Source of the DNA: Symbiodinium natans
Taxonomy: Eukaryota; Sar; Dinophyceae; Suessiales; Symbiodiniaceae
Assembly (NCBI GenBank): GCA_905221605.1
Contig: CAJNDS010002400.1
Location: forward strand, 182,501-246,500
Length of the DNA: 64,000 nucleotides
Reading direction: 5' to 3'
The stretch's first letter is position 1, and the number at the start of each line of letters is the position of its first letter. Positions 10,625-21,852 of this stretch are shown piece after piece. The translations under genes were made by a program, and so were the position numbers. The notes beneath the pieces were generated by a model. The model did not search any database. It saw only the letters and a program-made list of their open reading frames with translations, and was not told the DNA's origin.

Positions 10625-11020
10625 GGGCAGGCCGCTTTTGGAGGGGGAGGCGGCAGGCTCGCGGCCTGGAGGGGCTAAAGCGCTTGGAGGGGCTGGAGGG
10701 CCTGGAGGCTGGATGGAGGTGTTGGAGGGGCTGGAGGGCCTGGATATCGAGGGCTGGCTGAGGGCGCTGGTTTGGAGGGCCTCGGAGGGTTTGGAGGGGC
10801 CAAAAGGTTGGAGGAGGGGCTGGAGGCCTGGAGGTTGGAGGAGGGTCTGGGCCTGGGCTGGAGGGCCTGGGGCTGTCAGGGGCGAGCGGGCCCAGATGGA
10901 GGGGCCAAGAAAGGCGGGGCAGGGTCAGGGCGTCAGGCAAGGGGGGGGAGGAAGCCCAGGGGGGGGCCAGGAGGGCCAGGGGGGGCCAGGGGCCCAGGGG
11001 GGGGGCCGGGGCTAGGGGGG
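10625..11020 (+). repeat. G-rich degenerate minisatellite
   Basis: GGAGGGGCTGGAGGGCCTGG-like units grade into GGGGGGCCAGG units. Long Gly/Leu/Glu frames across it follow from the repeat. The next 700 bp (11.03-11.77 kb) show no convincing gene. Confidence 0.8.
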
Positions 11021-11589
11021 GTTGGCGCACCAAAAATCAGCTTTTGAGCACCCGCCCTGCCTGGCCTGGCCTGAGCCCCCCCTGGTCCCTGGACACGCTG
11101 CGGTGAGGGGTCCGGGTCCTCCTGGCCTGGGGGCCTTGGGGTACCCCCCCCGAAACGGCCACCCCCTCAGGCTGGGCTTGGGGTTTAGGGTATTTACTTT
11201 ATTAAGGGGACCAGTACTGGTCCCCGGGAGAACCTGCTCCGGTACCGGGCCCATCGTGGGTGCTACCGACCTCCTGGCTGCAGGAGGCGGGCAAGCGACC
11301 TGGGTCGACTTTCGCCATAGAGGCGGAAGGGCTTAAGCGCCGCCCCCCCTGGAGATCTGAGCCGCAGACCCTGCGCCCTGAAACCCAAAAACCCATCCAA
11401 GAAACGCGTTGGAGTTTAGGAGTTCACTTCGGGTTTAGGTTTAGGACTGTTTACAGGCTTCATAGTCTTGCGAGGGGGGGGAGGGGGTTGGCCTAGAGGG
11501 CTTAGAAAGGTGTAGAGGATTCACTGGTAAAGCTGAAAACGACTTCCTCATCCACTTCGGCCCTTACGTATCTGGGCGGTTGGAGATTA

Positions 11590-11692
11590 GGGGGTTTACG
11601 AAAATAATTAAGCCCTAGTATAGACCCCAAATAGTAGGATTCCTTGTAATAAGAAGGAACCCCCCCCCCCATTTTCGGAAACCCCCATTAGG
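11590..11692. repeat. Degenerate copy of repeat family C
   Basis: It shares TAGGATTCCTTG and a following run of C then ATTTTCGGAAACCCCCAT with copies at 13.75, 15.46 and 63.35 kb. The family has internal inverted symmetry around AGGGGTACCCCTT. Confidence 0.5.
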
Positions 11693-11769
11693 GCTCACCT
11701 GCTTACACCCTCAAGGAGATCAGGGTCCCCGCTCCCAGCCCCACCCCAAAGCAGCTCAGAACCGGCTTG

Positions 11770-11850
11770 GGGTTTCGGGTTTGGGGGTTTAGGGTTTGGG
11801 GCCCTAAACCCTAAACCCTAAACCCTAAACCCTAAACCCTAAACCCTAAA
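11770..11850. repeat. Head-to-head telomere repeat junction
   Basis: TTTGGGGG and TTTAGGG units meet (CCCTAAA)7 directly at 11802. This is the order expected if two telomere-like arrays had been joined end to end. Confidence 0.85.
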
Positions 11851-12624
11851 CCCCACTTGGTTTGGGTTTAGGCTTGCGCTTTTGGGGGGGTTTCCGGGCC
11901 TGGGCCCTGGAGGCATCGAAGTCCCACCTCGGCATTCAAGAAAGGTTTTGGGATTTTGGGTTTAGGGTCTTGTAGGGTTTAGGATAGAACTGTAGATAAA
12001 GAGGGTCCCAGGCAGGGTCCGGGTCTGTAGGGTTGAGGTTGTGGGAGGTTTGGCGGGGTGTGCTGGGTGTAGAGCTAATTATTGGGGTTCGGGATTCCGT
12101 ATAAGGATCTTGGATTTGGGGTTTTGCGGGTTTAGGGGGCCTAGGGTTTATGGTTTTAGCGTGGGTTTCTTCGGGCGCCAGTCTTGTCGGGAAGGCCGCT
12201 TTCCATGCTTGGGCTGACAAGACAAGGCCTTGCACGAAACTACACGAGGGGAAGCTGTAGCCAATAAAGCGGGGGAACGCGGGCCGGGGAGGTGCCAGAG
12301 AGGGGGATTACCCCAAGCATGTCCCTTAGCATGTATATTATGCGCCAACATTCACGCCCCTCCCCCCACCCCCCCCGTGGTTAATGTAGCATGTACATGC
12401 GCCAACATTCAGTTTATGGTTGGCTTAGAGTTTCGGGTTTAATGCTTCCCCCCTGGATCTGTGAATCATGGTGGGTTTCGGGCTTAATCGGTTCAGGGTT
12501 TAGGGTGAAGGCGTCAAGGTCTTTCACTGTGCCCCCCCGCCCCCTCCCCCCCGTGGTTCTTGGTGGGTTTGAGCTTTACGGCTCAGGGTTATATATGTTG
12601 AGGGTTTAGGTTCGCAGTCTCATG

Positions 12625-12651
12625 TTTCCCTCCCCCCCCCCCCCCCCCCCC
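12625..12651. repeat. Poly-C tract
   Basis: A homopolymer of about 20 C residues. From 12734 to 12965 degenerate telomeric units (CCCTGAAA, CCCTTAAA) follow. The 11.85-12.6 kb stretch has a weak exon-like frame near 12180-12215 on the minus strand that I do not call. Confidence 0.85.
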
Positions 12652-12965
12652 TTCTGGTCGTTCGTGGTGGGTTTAGGGTTAAGGGTCGAGATTTATGGTT
12701 TGGGGGGGCGGGGAGGGGGAGTGGCTGTAAGCCTCAAATGCCCAACATCCTAAGCACCCTACACCCGAAACCCTAAAACCCTGAAACCCGGAAACCCTAG
12801 ACCTCAACCCTAAATCCGTAAACCCTAAACCCTGAACCCTCAAACCCTTAAACCCTGAAACCCTTAAACCCTTAAACCCTTAAACCCTTAAGCCCTGAAA
12901 CCCTTAAACCCTTAAACCCTTCAACCCTTGCACCCTTAAACCCTGAAACCCTAAAACCCTGAAAC

Positions 12966-13013
12966 TGGGCCGTGAGGCTCGCTTGACCTGGTGCCGAAGA
13001 AGAGCTCGAAGTC
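12966..13013 (-). CDS. Small exon-like segment (16 codons)
   Basis: After a CCAG acceptor, exactly 16 codons read DFELFFGTRSSEPHGP and stop at a possible donor GTTTCAGGGTTTTAGGG, which is itself degenerate telomere repeat. Flanks are CCCTAAA-type on the left and TTTAGGG-type on the right. The protein is not recognised. Confidence 0.4.
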
Positions 13014-13055
13014 CTGGCTACCCGGCTCATCGGCTCAGGGTTTTAAGGGGTTAAG

Positions 13056-13142
13056 CCCTAAACCCTAAACCCTAAACCCTAAACCCTAAACCCTAAACCC
13101 TCAACCCTCAACCCTAAACCCTAAACCCTAAACCCTAAACCC
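13056..13142 (-). repeat. Interstitial telomere array (CCCTAAA)n
   Basis: About 12 units with two CCCTCAA variants. Another seven-unit run is at 13379-13429. Confidence 0.95.
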
Positions 13143-13515
13143 CAGGTTTCTAAGGGTTCTAAGGGCTCTAAGGGTTCTAAGGGTTCTAAAGGTTCCGAAG
13201 GGTGCTCGGGGTTGTAAGGGTTCTAAGAGTTATAAGGGTTCTCAAGGTTATAAAGGTTATAAGGGCTAAAGGGCGAAGGGAGACGGGCTAAGGGCTAAAA
13301 GCCCTGAGCCCTAAAACCTGAATCGTAAACCTCACAGGATTTAGGCTCCAGGGTTTGCATGAACATTTTACCGGAAGAACCCTAAACCCTAAACCCTAAA
13401 CCCTAAACCCTAAACCCTAAACCCTAAACCGCAGGTTGCCTAAGGGTGTAGGATTTACTTCAGGTAGGGCTCAGACAGTTCAGGCTCGTTGCAAAGTCCC
13501 GTCATCCCACTTTAG

Positions 13516-13664
13516 TAGCCCAGTAACCATCTTGTAATAAGGGCACCCTTTTCTGGGGCGGTTTAGGGTTTAGGGTTTAGGGTTTAGGGTTTAGGGTTTA
13601 GGGTTTAGGGTTACTTTATAAGGGAACCCAGAACCAAAAAATGGCAAAGGGTACAACTGGGCTA
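13516..13664. mobile_element. Family B inverted-repeat element interrupted by telomere repeats
   Basis: The ends TAGCCCAGT and ACTGGGCTA match the terminal repeats of the copies at 58.6-58.8 kb, as do GTAACCAT and TTTATAAGGGAACCCAGAAC inside. Where those copies read straight through, this one holds exactly seven perfect TTTAGGG units (13562-13610). The telomere run therefore looks inserted into an older element. Confidence 0.75.
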
Positions 13665-13747
13665 CCAAGAAATGCAACCTTTTAGATGGTCACGGCTGCA
13701 TGACACTTCGTCCCAAGTGTTGCGTACTGCTAAAGCCTGACGGGGCA

Positions 13748-13835
13748 TTTCCCAAAATAAGGGTACCCCTTTTACACCCCAAGTAAGAATAGAATCCCCT
13801 CAAAGGGCGCCCTCAAAAGTGTGTCCCTGTTTTCG
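13748..13835. repeat. Copy of repeat family C
   Basis: CCCAAAATAAGGGTACCCCTT is followed by AGAATCCCCTCAAAGGG. The same order of motifs is found at 63.35-63.44 kb and, more degenerate, at 11.6 and 15.46 kb. Confidence 0.65.
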
Positions 13836-14134
13836 GGACATCCGCAGATGGCTGGTGCACTTGGAGGACTTTCGGGGGTTCAGGGTCCAGAGGGCTTAGG
13901 TTTCAGGCTTGCCGGGTTCGGGTTTACTTGCAGGTTCGTAGGTCATTAAGGGTAGGCTTATACCTACGCCACTGAAGGGCGCAACAAGTTTCATATCAAC
14001 ACGTTGACCGTGGAGTTAAAACCTCTCAGGCCGTTGTAAAAGCCCAGGAAGCCGGACCAAGGCCGGACTTGTTCCTAGGTTGTTGGGGAACCTACCCGAT
14101 TAGCCAGTCTACCAGCAGTAGCAATAGCAACAGT

Positions 14135-14231
14135 TTGGGATGTTCCCCCTTGTATCAGCCCTTTGTATGGGTTATAATAACAGGGAGTATTACTCGATTA
14201 AGGACTGTTGGTATAAGGGGGAACATCCCAA
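14135..14231. mobile_element. Short inverted-repeat (MITE-like) element
   Basis: The arms TTGGGATGTTCCCCCTT (14135-14151) and its reverse complement (ending 14231) bracket about 60 bp. No target duplication is obvious. The right-arm motif GGAACATCCCAA recurs near 49.54 kb. Confidence 0.65.
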
Positions 14232-14786
14232 GCAACAAGGCCCAAACTCCAAAAAATCGGCGAACAATCTTCGTAATGAAGTCGAAGCGCCGGAGCCGTA
14301 AGGGGCAAGGGCTCGGTGCGAGTCGATTTCTGGGTACCCGCAGGGTTCAGGGTTCAGGGTTTAGGGTTATGGTTTAGGGTTTAAGGTTTACCTGAACGGC
14401 TTAGTGCTTGGGAAGGCCCCTCAGGGTTAAGGGTTTAAGGTTTAAGGTACAACCTCAAAACGGAGAGCAGTATTGAAGTACGAGTTCTGGGCATTCAAGA
14501 TGCAGGCATGCTTTTGGGTTTAGCAGGTTTGGGAGTTTTGCAGTTCCAAGTATGGGCCCTTCATATGGGTTCTTTGTTATGTTACCATTGTCCTTCTATG
14601 CATAGTTTGAGCCATACTTCGGGTCCCTGTAAACAAAGAGTAAGGGACCACACTCAGTGCCCATGGTTCCAACCTTAGAGGAGTAGAAGGGCTTAGGGTT
14701 TCGGAGCTTGGGGCTTCTATACTGAACTTGGAGCCCTAGCGAAAATTATTGTTTCTTAGGGATTATCGTCCCCAGAAATCAAAAGG

Positions 14787-14829
14787 GTTTAGGGTTTAGG
14801 GTTTAGGGTTTAGGGTTTAGGGTTTAGGG
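14787..14829 (+). repeat. Interstitial telomere array (TTTAGGG)n
   Basis: Six perfect units, ending about 20 bp left of a small exon-like segment. Confidence 0.95.
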
Positions 14830-14849
14830 GGGAGGAGTCTGGGGTCTAC

Positions 14850-14889
14850 CAGGCCTCGTCGGCCCAGATCGGGGTCTTCTGCACCTGGG
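14850..14889 (-). CDS. Small exon-like segment
   Basis: After a GCAG acceptor the frame reads QVQKTPIWADEA and ends at a GTAGAC donor. Upstream codons (LLNALAA) are also open, so the true start may be a little further right. Here the flanking telomere arrays have the opposite order (TTTAGGG left, CCCTAAA right) to most other exons. Confidence 0.35.
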
Positions 14890-14937
14890 CTGCAAGGGCA
14901 TTCAGCAGTCGGGTAGATGACAGCTCTCATTGTCTGC

Positions 14938-15028
14938 CCCTAACCCTAAACCCTAAACCCTAAACCCTATACAACCCTAAACGCTACACCCCAAACCCTA
15001 AACCCCAAACCCTAAACCCGAAACCCCA
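14938..15028 (-). repeat. Interstitial telomere array (CCCTAAA)n, partly degenerate
   Basis: Perfect units at the left grade into CCCCAAA and CCCGAAA variants. Confidence 0.9.
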
Positions 15029-15029
15029 A

Positions 15030-15630
15030 CATTGGACCCTCAAAGCCCACTCCGGCTTCACAATTTGGCAGTTTGGTTCTTTGTTTTTTCTGAATTTGTG
15101 CTTTGGCAGCTGTTGTTGGCTGATGCATTTGTGAATCTCCGTGGTGTTTGCTTCATTGATTTCCTTTGTAAACTTTTTGGACGTGGATTCGGGCTGACAT
15201 GATAGGCTTTGAGGATCTAGGCCTTACGATCCGGCAGGCAGGACAATAAATCTCAGTCGTCCACCCCGAAACCTCCTAAGCCCTAAGCACAAATTAGAGA
15301 TTGTTGGCATTTGGGAGCCCAATGACTGTGCTCACGCCTAAGCCCGAGCTCTTTTTTTTTTGTACAACTTGGAGTCACAGGGTAAGATGCTGACGTGCAT
15401 TAGAGGCTGATCGGCAATTTTGGGCTCAGGGCTGGGGGTCTTCCCAAGTATAAGTGCAAAACAAGGGTGCCCTGCTACGCAGAATCCTTACAATTGGGAA
15501 CCCCCCCCCCCGAAAGTACCCCTGTTTTCGGAACACCCCCTTGTAAATATACACCACCAAAAAAGAACTCCATGTGAGCCATGGGTCAAGCGCTCGTAGC
15601 CCAAAGGGGATAAGGGCTTAGGCTTAGGGT
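15030..15630. other. Stretch without a recognisable gene
   Basis: Only a degenerate family C copy at about 15455-15540 (run of C followed by CCTGTTTTCGGAACACCCCC) is visible. Confidence 0.4.
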
Positions 15631-15825
15631 TTAGGAGCCCGACTTTCCGTTGGTGTCTTCATGCCAAGACGTGTAGCATCCACGCAGTATGCAACATTTC
15701 ATGGTCGTCCCGTATGAGGATGGCACATTTTCGAAGTAGAGGCGGACGTTTTTGTCCTGACCTCGGCAAACGGGGCTTTGGGAGCTGGCAGATTGGGTAC
15801 GAGGTGGCTTGAAATGAGGTGCCAC
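15631..15825 (-). CDS. Weak ORF, possible exon
   Basis: A 64-residue frame includes VRLYFENVPSSYGTTMKCC and ends at a stop. The mixed composition is coding-like, but no family is recognised and no splice sites are clear. Confidence 0.25.
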   Translation of the reverse strand: MAPHFKPPRTQSASSQSPVCRGQDKNVRLYFENVPSSYGTTMKCCILRGCYTSWHEDTNGKSGS

Positions 15826-15877
15826 TGAGGGGTTTTGGGGGTTTACATGGGGTGTCAGCTTACGTATAGGGTTCTTG

Positions 15878-15914
15878 GGGGGGGCGGGGGGGGGGGGGGG
15901 GGGGGGGGGGGGAG
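15878..15914. repeat. Poly-G tract
   Basis: About 35 G residues broken by single C or A. Immediately right (15944-16030) is a degenerate repeat sharing CCTTAGGGAGTAGT with 48.84 kb. Confidence 0.85.
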
Positions 15915-16435
15915 TTCATGGGGGGGTAGGTATCTAGATGTATCTAGGGAACCTTAGGGAAGCTTCGGGAGCCTTAGGGAGTAGTGAGGAGCACTAGGGA
16001 ACCTTGGGTTACATATCCCCCCCCTTGAACCCCCCCTTCCTTAAGGGTTCAGCGTGGAGCTCCGCAGTACTGCTTGCACCGAGTGTTGCCCGAAAAGTAA
16101 CGCAACACAACTGTTGTCAGAAATAACTAATCAAGCACCATGGTCATAACATGAGTAGCCAAGATAAGAATCATCGTAATGAAGCCAGGAATCTGCCTAC
16201 AGAAGCTTGTGGCACAACATCAGCCTAAAACTGCCCAAGTATGCTACAAGTATCTACTGGTACTTTTTGCGGGAACCTAGAACCCAGAAAAGGGTTTTGG
16301 GTTCGGGGTTGAGGGTCACAAGTTGTCACTGACACAGTCTGAACTTCTGAACCACTCCTGGCGTCTTTGGACAGCGGCGGTGCTTTGTTGGAAGATCTGC
16401 TCATCGTCACAAGTCAGACTACTGCCCAGCATCAC

Positions 16436-16838
16436 TCAGCGGTTGCTGTGATGCTTGTAGTACTTCTTGCTTGGCGCCTTCACATATTCCCCGGGGAAGT
16501 CGGTGATCCCAGCTTCCTGGAATGCCTTGAGCCGGCGGTTGTCCAGCGAGTATTGCTTCCCGCCAGAGTTGTACACCCTGGATTGGCGGCATGTCATATG
16601 CACTGAGCCTGCCGTCGGCCAGTTTGCGGGCGACGTGCTCCACCATCTGGCCGTTCTTGAAGTTCCTCCCCGGCTCGTGCGTGAAGTGAATGTCGCTTGG
16701 GTCCGGCATAGCAAGCTGAGGGGAGCGCCAGGGGATGTCGGATCCACTCAGCTGGCACGCTTGAGCACCACAGTTTTTGCCAGAGGGACCCATGAGCGAA
16801 GCAAACGCCTCCAACATCCTACAACGATAAATAGACAA
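16436..16838 (-). pseudogene. Conserved LDNRRL-type domain protein, frameshifted
   Basis: One frame reads DIHFTHEPGRNFKNGQMVEH, then ARKLADGRLSAYDMPPI. The next frame continues with RVYNSGGKQYSLDNRRLKAF and QEAGITDFPGEY to a stop at 16436. The pattern of an F-x-NG motif, a D-x-PPIRV motif and a Y-x-LDNRRL motif is, as I recall, a small domain seen in many protist and bacterial proteins; its biochemical role is unknown to me. A single extra base near 16579 (ATCCAGG) explains the switch. An intron is unlikely because the two parts abut exactly. The 5' limit is uncertain. Confidence 0.6.
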
Positions 16839-17077
16839 CTGAACGTAAAAAAAACCCTAAACACCAATATCCCAAACTCCCAAATGAGGGATTCGGACGA
16901 GGGGTCACGAACGTAAGAGGCCTGGACCCTCCACGCCAACTTCTCTGAGGCTGTCAGCCCAGACTACAAGTTCAGAAAGGAGGGTGTAGAGGCGATATTC
17001 TGAGGGTGGTGTCATGGGCTCTTAGCAGAAGGTCCCTGACCTCCTTTAAAGGGTTCTGATGTCTTGGCCCTCAATTT

Positions 17078-17126
17078 GCGTAGGGTATATAAGGGGTATA
17101 TAAGGGGTATATAAGGGGTACCCTTT
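17078..17126 (+). repeat. 14-bp tandem repeat
   Basis: GGGTATATAAGG is repeated four times before GGTACCCTTTTAAGGG. Confidence 0.8.
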
Positions 17127-17285
17127 TAAGGGCCCATACCAATGGAGCATGCAACTGCCCTTAGAGATATGGGTAAGCCCTTTTAAGGCGTCCTTCTTGT
17201 AAGGGTGCTGGTATTTTATAAGGGACACAAAAAGGACCTAAGCTTAGGGAGCTACCCCTGTGCCGTAAACTACAGGGCCGCCCTC

Positions 17286-17336
17286 AGGGTTTAGGGTTTA
17301 GGGTTTAGGATTTAGGGTTTAGGGTTTAGGGTTTGG
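17286..17336 (+). repeat. Interstitial telomere array (TTTAGGG)n
   Basis: Seven units with one TTTAGGA variant. Confidence 0.95.
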
Positions 17337-17620
17337 GGGGTAGCGGATATCACAAATGTTCTCAATCTCTCCCGCTAGGCACTCGTCATTGTGTCAGGAC
17401 CCCCGAAAGAGAAGAGCTACGATTGGGGGTTCTTGGTAAAGAAAAAAGAAACAGTCCAACGTAATCAAGCAACTGGAGCCCAGGGTAAGATATATACTTG
17501 CAGGCTTGAAGGCTCATTCGGGGCAGATGGAACAACGTTAAACCTTGGAGCCCTAAACCCCAACCCCCAAACCCCAAACCCCAAACCCCAAACCCTAACA
17601 GCGGTTGTGATGATTTCAGC

Positions 17621-17696
17621 CTTTCCTCTCTTGAACGTCATTGACCGCTCTGCGCATGGCGTCAAGCCGGTTGGCGGCGCAGTTCTCGTGCAAGGG
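17621..17696 (-). CDS. Small exon-like segment
   Basis: After a CTACAG acceptor the frame reads PLHENCAANRLDAMRRAVND and then VQERKG, followed by either a stop (TGA) or a GC donor (GCTGAAATC). The helical, charged look suggests a real exon. The family is not known; a resemblance to F-type ATPase gamma C-termini was considered but is too weak to name. Confidence 0.4.
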
Positions 17697-18071
17697 CTGT
17701 AGCGGCCTCCAGGCATTTGGGCCTAGAGCCCTAAACCCTAAACCCTAAACCCTAAACTCTCAAGCCCTGAAGCCCTAAAGTGCCACGTTGCTATTTGGAG
17801 GAGCCTCGGCTCAAGCCGAAAAACGCATAACTGGATCCCCAAGTCTGTACATGTGTGTATGCATGGTCAGGTCTCTAATTATGGCCCCTTCTTGGGAAAC
17901 CTAAATAAGAGGGGCCGCCTTACAATAAGGATCCCCAAAGGGGCCATATTTTAGAGAAGTGGCCATATGTATGGTTTGATGGGGAGGCGGAGGGCAGGCT
18001 CCCCGATTGTAATATATGTGCAAACATAAATACATCCGGCCATACACACATACCATTCGCCTGCGATCTTG

Positions 18072-18128
18072 TGGTGCCTAAACCCTAAACCCTAAGCCCT
18101 AAACCCTAAACCCTAAACCCTAAACCCT
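18072..18128 (-). repeat. Interstitial telomere array (CCCTAAA)n
   Basis: About eight units, one CCCTAAG variant. Confidence 0.95.
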
Positions 18129-18207
18129 GAAGGGCATGCAGCTCTAGAGCTGCCCTGGGTACAACCATCGGGCTTAGGTCTGCTTTGTGAAGGAGTCAAC
18201 TTCGAGT

Positions 18208-18569
18208 AGGGTTTAGGGTTTAGGGTTTAGGGTTTAGGGTTTAGGGTTTAGGGTTTAGGGTTTAGGGTTTAGGGTTTAGGGTTTAGGGTTTAGGGTTTAG
18301 GGTTTAGGGTTTAGGGTTTAGGGTTTAGGGTTTAGGGTTTAGGGTTTAGGGGTTAGGGTTTAGGGTTTAGGGTTTAGGGTTAGGGTTTAGGGTTTAGGGT
18401 TTAGGGTTTAGGGTTTAGGGTTTAGGGTTTAGGTTTAGGGTTTAGGGTTTAGGGTTTAGGGTTTAGGGTTTAGGGTTTAGGGTTTAGGGTTTAGGGTTTA
18501 GGGTTTAGGGTTTAGGGTTTAGGGTTTAGGGTTTAGGGTTTAGGGTTTAGGGTTTAGGGTTTAGGGTTT
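18208..18569 (+). repeat. Longest interstitial telomere array, about 51 TTTAGGG units
   Basis: About 360 bp of nearly perfect repeat with a few one-base indels. It lies at the left edge of the 18.6-46.3 kb island, where the sequence changes to AT-richer, telomere-poor DNA. Confidence 0.97.
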
Positions 18570-21400
18570 TCGCTGCGGGTGCGCTCGACCCCCCCCCATA
18601 AAGTGGTAGGGGGGTCGGCGCAATCGCTGGAGTGCCCACGCCTCCCACCCAAATTACAAACCTTTGACGGGTTTAGGGTTGTCTACCCCCCAGCCCCCCT
18701 ATCAAGGGGGGAGATATGGTCTTGAGACCTGGCTTTTTTGCCATCATAAACATATTTGTGATGCACATGCATTGATTGATACCTTTGCTGAGAGCCAAGG
18801 TTGCTGCGGAAGGAAACGCTGCTCGTCTCGAGGACATGCTGAAAGGTTTTCTGGGTGCAGTATCTTGAATGCCGGAATGGGTCCTCCGCTCTTCTTGTAT
18901 GGACCCCTCTCGACTCCTTCACCTCCGCATGCTGTCATGCAGTCTCTTGACGGCTGTCGCGCAGACCAAGAATCAACTGACTCAGTTGAACTGTCCGACA
19001 ACGCCGCAAACAATTTAAGACACTGCTTATGCGAAATGAGAACATATATAATACATGTATCTATAAATTATGTATCTATGTATGTTGCAACACAAAAGTC
19101 CTTCCATTTTCCTGCACCTCCGCCGTTAAACCAATCACATCCCAACAAATGAGCTCTCTGGATTGCCATGAGGGTTGCGTAGCAGGTCACTCCAGAGGGG
19201 CCTCATCATGAGTCGTTCCACTTCCTGTGGGAAGGGTACAGAAAGCTGCGAACTCTCGAAGACAGATCAGACAGGTGCCCTCTACAGCGCATCTACAAGC
19301 AAGCGGCGTGCTACAATATTCATGGATCTTTGCAATGATGGCAAGAATACGGTGCTACAGGAAGCATGCGCGACGCCACCCACATGAATGGCAACCTGCG
19401 GCAGTGTTTCAGCGCTTCCAATAATTCTGTCCTGTGGCGGGCTGATGTTACTACGCTACTGCTGTGCTCTGCGCGGCCTGCGCAGTATCTTGTTGCGCGG
19501 CACCAGCAGCTCTTGCACAATGGACTGAGTGAAACGCGCCCTAGGTGCAGGATGCCAAAAGCAAATCACAGGCCAAAGTCGGCCGCAGCGTTGCGGAAAC
19601 CACAGCGTGCAAAACTTGCATAAAGTATGACGTCTATTTGCGCATGAGTAAGCTTCTGTGGCACAAAGCAACTTGCACAGACATGACGATTTAATAAATC
19701 CACTCGTGAATGGGTTCTGATAAGGGGGGCGCGGTTGTTCTACCAGGCCTTACATGTTCACATACATGCGGTGCTATCATGTAGACCAGGGATTAGTGGT
19801 ATAACATGCAATGGGAAGGTCACGGGAAATTATAAGACAATGAAAAAATGACGGCCCTTTTTTCACACAGCAAGGAAATCCGAAGCTGTGCGGGGGTGAC
19901 ACTCAGAAAATCGCCAAGGCCATGTTGATGATGAAGACCTTGGCAGGGTCAAGACGCCAAGCCAGCTATGCAAAAAAAACATGCACGAGATAGATCAGCA
20001 TCCAAAAAAATCGCCAAGTACACCTGCAATGCTAAAAAAAAACATGACTGAATACATCAAAGTGCTGTGTCTGAAAGTTGCTTGACATTGTTGCTCGGCT
20101 GAACTGTTGTGATTCCGAGTTGATGGCGCGGCGTTGCACGTTGGTGTTGTCTTGGATTGTTGTTCGCTGTGAATCATGATTATTGATGCTGGCAACTACG
20201 CGAAACAAACACTGTGCAGCGTGGAACAACAATAACAAACACTGACAAACACAACTGACAAACACTGCACTGCACTCTATAGTACAGTTAGCAGCGGTAG
20301 CAGCGCACGCACTGATTTTTTTTAACATCGTGCCATGCAACCTCACGTCGAAAAGTCGAAAGGTTGTGAGCTCCATGCAGCTCCAGGCTCGCAGCTCCAG
20401 GAGCTTAAATCACAACATTCCAGGCTAGCCAGGGCCAGCAACTTCACGGCTCGAAAGGTTCGAGCAAGTTGTCGAGCTGCTTCGACTCTGCGCATAGAAT
20501 TTGACATGCGCCAGCGTTGCAGCACAAAATTCCTAGCTATATTTAAATATAGCTTGAGCTCAGCATCGAACCGAAACTGTACAAGCACATTCGACGCACG
20601 ACGCACAACGAGCTCTCTGGTTGTCGAAGCTTCTGGACTTCTTGATATACATTCACTCATGACTCATGACTCATTGCGTTGACCCGTATGACCCATATGC
20701 CCAGACCCATATTGCCAAGTGCCGCACGCCGCATGTCCATACGCAAAGAAATACAATGTACAACAAAATAGAACACGTTGCTATCGTCGCCGCCAATTCC
20801 GCATTGCCGTCATCTCCAGCAAACAATTCAACAGCGCGCAGCGACAGTGCATGGAGGTTCACAGTACGTACCGGCCGGTATGTACTATGGACTATGTACC
20901 AATATGACTAACCGTAATTGCAGCAGCAGCAACCAGCAACAACTTACGACTTACAACTAGTACAACTTATAAACTGAAACTATAAGTATAAGTACAACTA
21001 ATTAATATTAAAATAACTCGGTGCACTGGTTGCCAGATTAGCAAGTGCAGCAAGTACTAAGAACCTCCAAGCACTGCGCAGAATCTGTGACGGCGCTAGC
21101 CGCTGCACTTCAAACAGCTGACGCCAACGCAAAACAACCGCGCTTCAGAGCCAGCCGGGCCAACCAGTGGCCAACCAGTCCTCAACCAGCTCAAATCTCC
21201 ACGTCCGTCTGCCCAAGCGTTGGGACACCCAGCAAAAAGGTCTCGAGCCTTCAAGAAAGGATTAGGCCAGGATTGGGTTTGGCTGGGCTCGGCTTTGCAT
21301 TGGCTTGCATGCATGTATAATCAGGAGCCATGAGCCATGCGTGCAAGCTTACAAGTGACACTTGTAACAAGTGCATGCATAACAAATACTAATACACCGT
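18570..21400. other. Left part of the island without a clear gene
   Basis: Both strands have modest open frames at 18664-19152 and 19320-19620 but none reads like a known protein. Rich in CA, CAA and short local duplications. A palindrome AAATATAGCTTGAGC neighbours TTTAAATATAGC near 20.55 kb. Confidence 0.4.
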
Positions 21401-21407
21401 TCACCAC

Positions 21408-21852
21408 CCAGCCTGTCGTAGGTTGCAAATCGTTCGTGCTTCAAGAACTCGTACGCGTAGTTCTGGAAGAACTGGATGTTCAGGGCGCAGTGTTGAAGCC
21501 ACTGCCTGAGACCCTCAAGCTCCTCAACGTCGCTGATGTAGACGAACGTTGCTTCGAGCAGCCTGGCGGCTTTGCGGGTACGGTTAGAGGTCAAGCCTGT
21601 GGTCGACACGAACCCCGGAGCAACCATGGCCAGCAGGGCCCGGTTTTGGATGTTTCCAATGGGCGGCCAGCCAGATGAGGCTTCGTGACATCTGTCGTGA
21701 AGCCTATCGAGCACTGGCTCTGGCAGGGTGTGCACGTAGGCAATCCAGGCCTCCATATGCGGAACGATATGGGCAAGTGCCACGCCTAGGTTCCTGCAGG
21801 CGACCAGCACGTTCCACTTGTGTTCCCAGTCGGGGCAAATCGGAGTCGCCAT
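21408..21852 (-). CDS. G5: first exon of an unrecognised gene
   Basis: ATG at 21852 opens MATPICPDWEHKWNVLVACR and the frame continues with coding-like sequence (WIAYVHTLPEPVLDRLHDRC; FVYISDVEELEGLRQWLQHC) to a likely GTGGTG donor at 21407. About 148 residues, mainly helical, with no domain I recognise. The next exon to the left was not found. It follows G4 on the same strand. Confidence 0.5.

Noticed and set aside
10605-11047. Gly/Leu/Glu-rich ORFs
   Set aside because: They are produced by the G-rich minisatellite.
17800-17830. Dinoflagellate spliced-leader RNA gene
   Set aside because: GCCTCGGCTCAAG resembles the end of the spliced leader, but the CCGTAGCCATTTTGG part is absent; a similar motif at 797 is equally incomplete.
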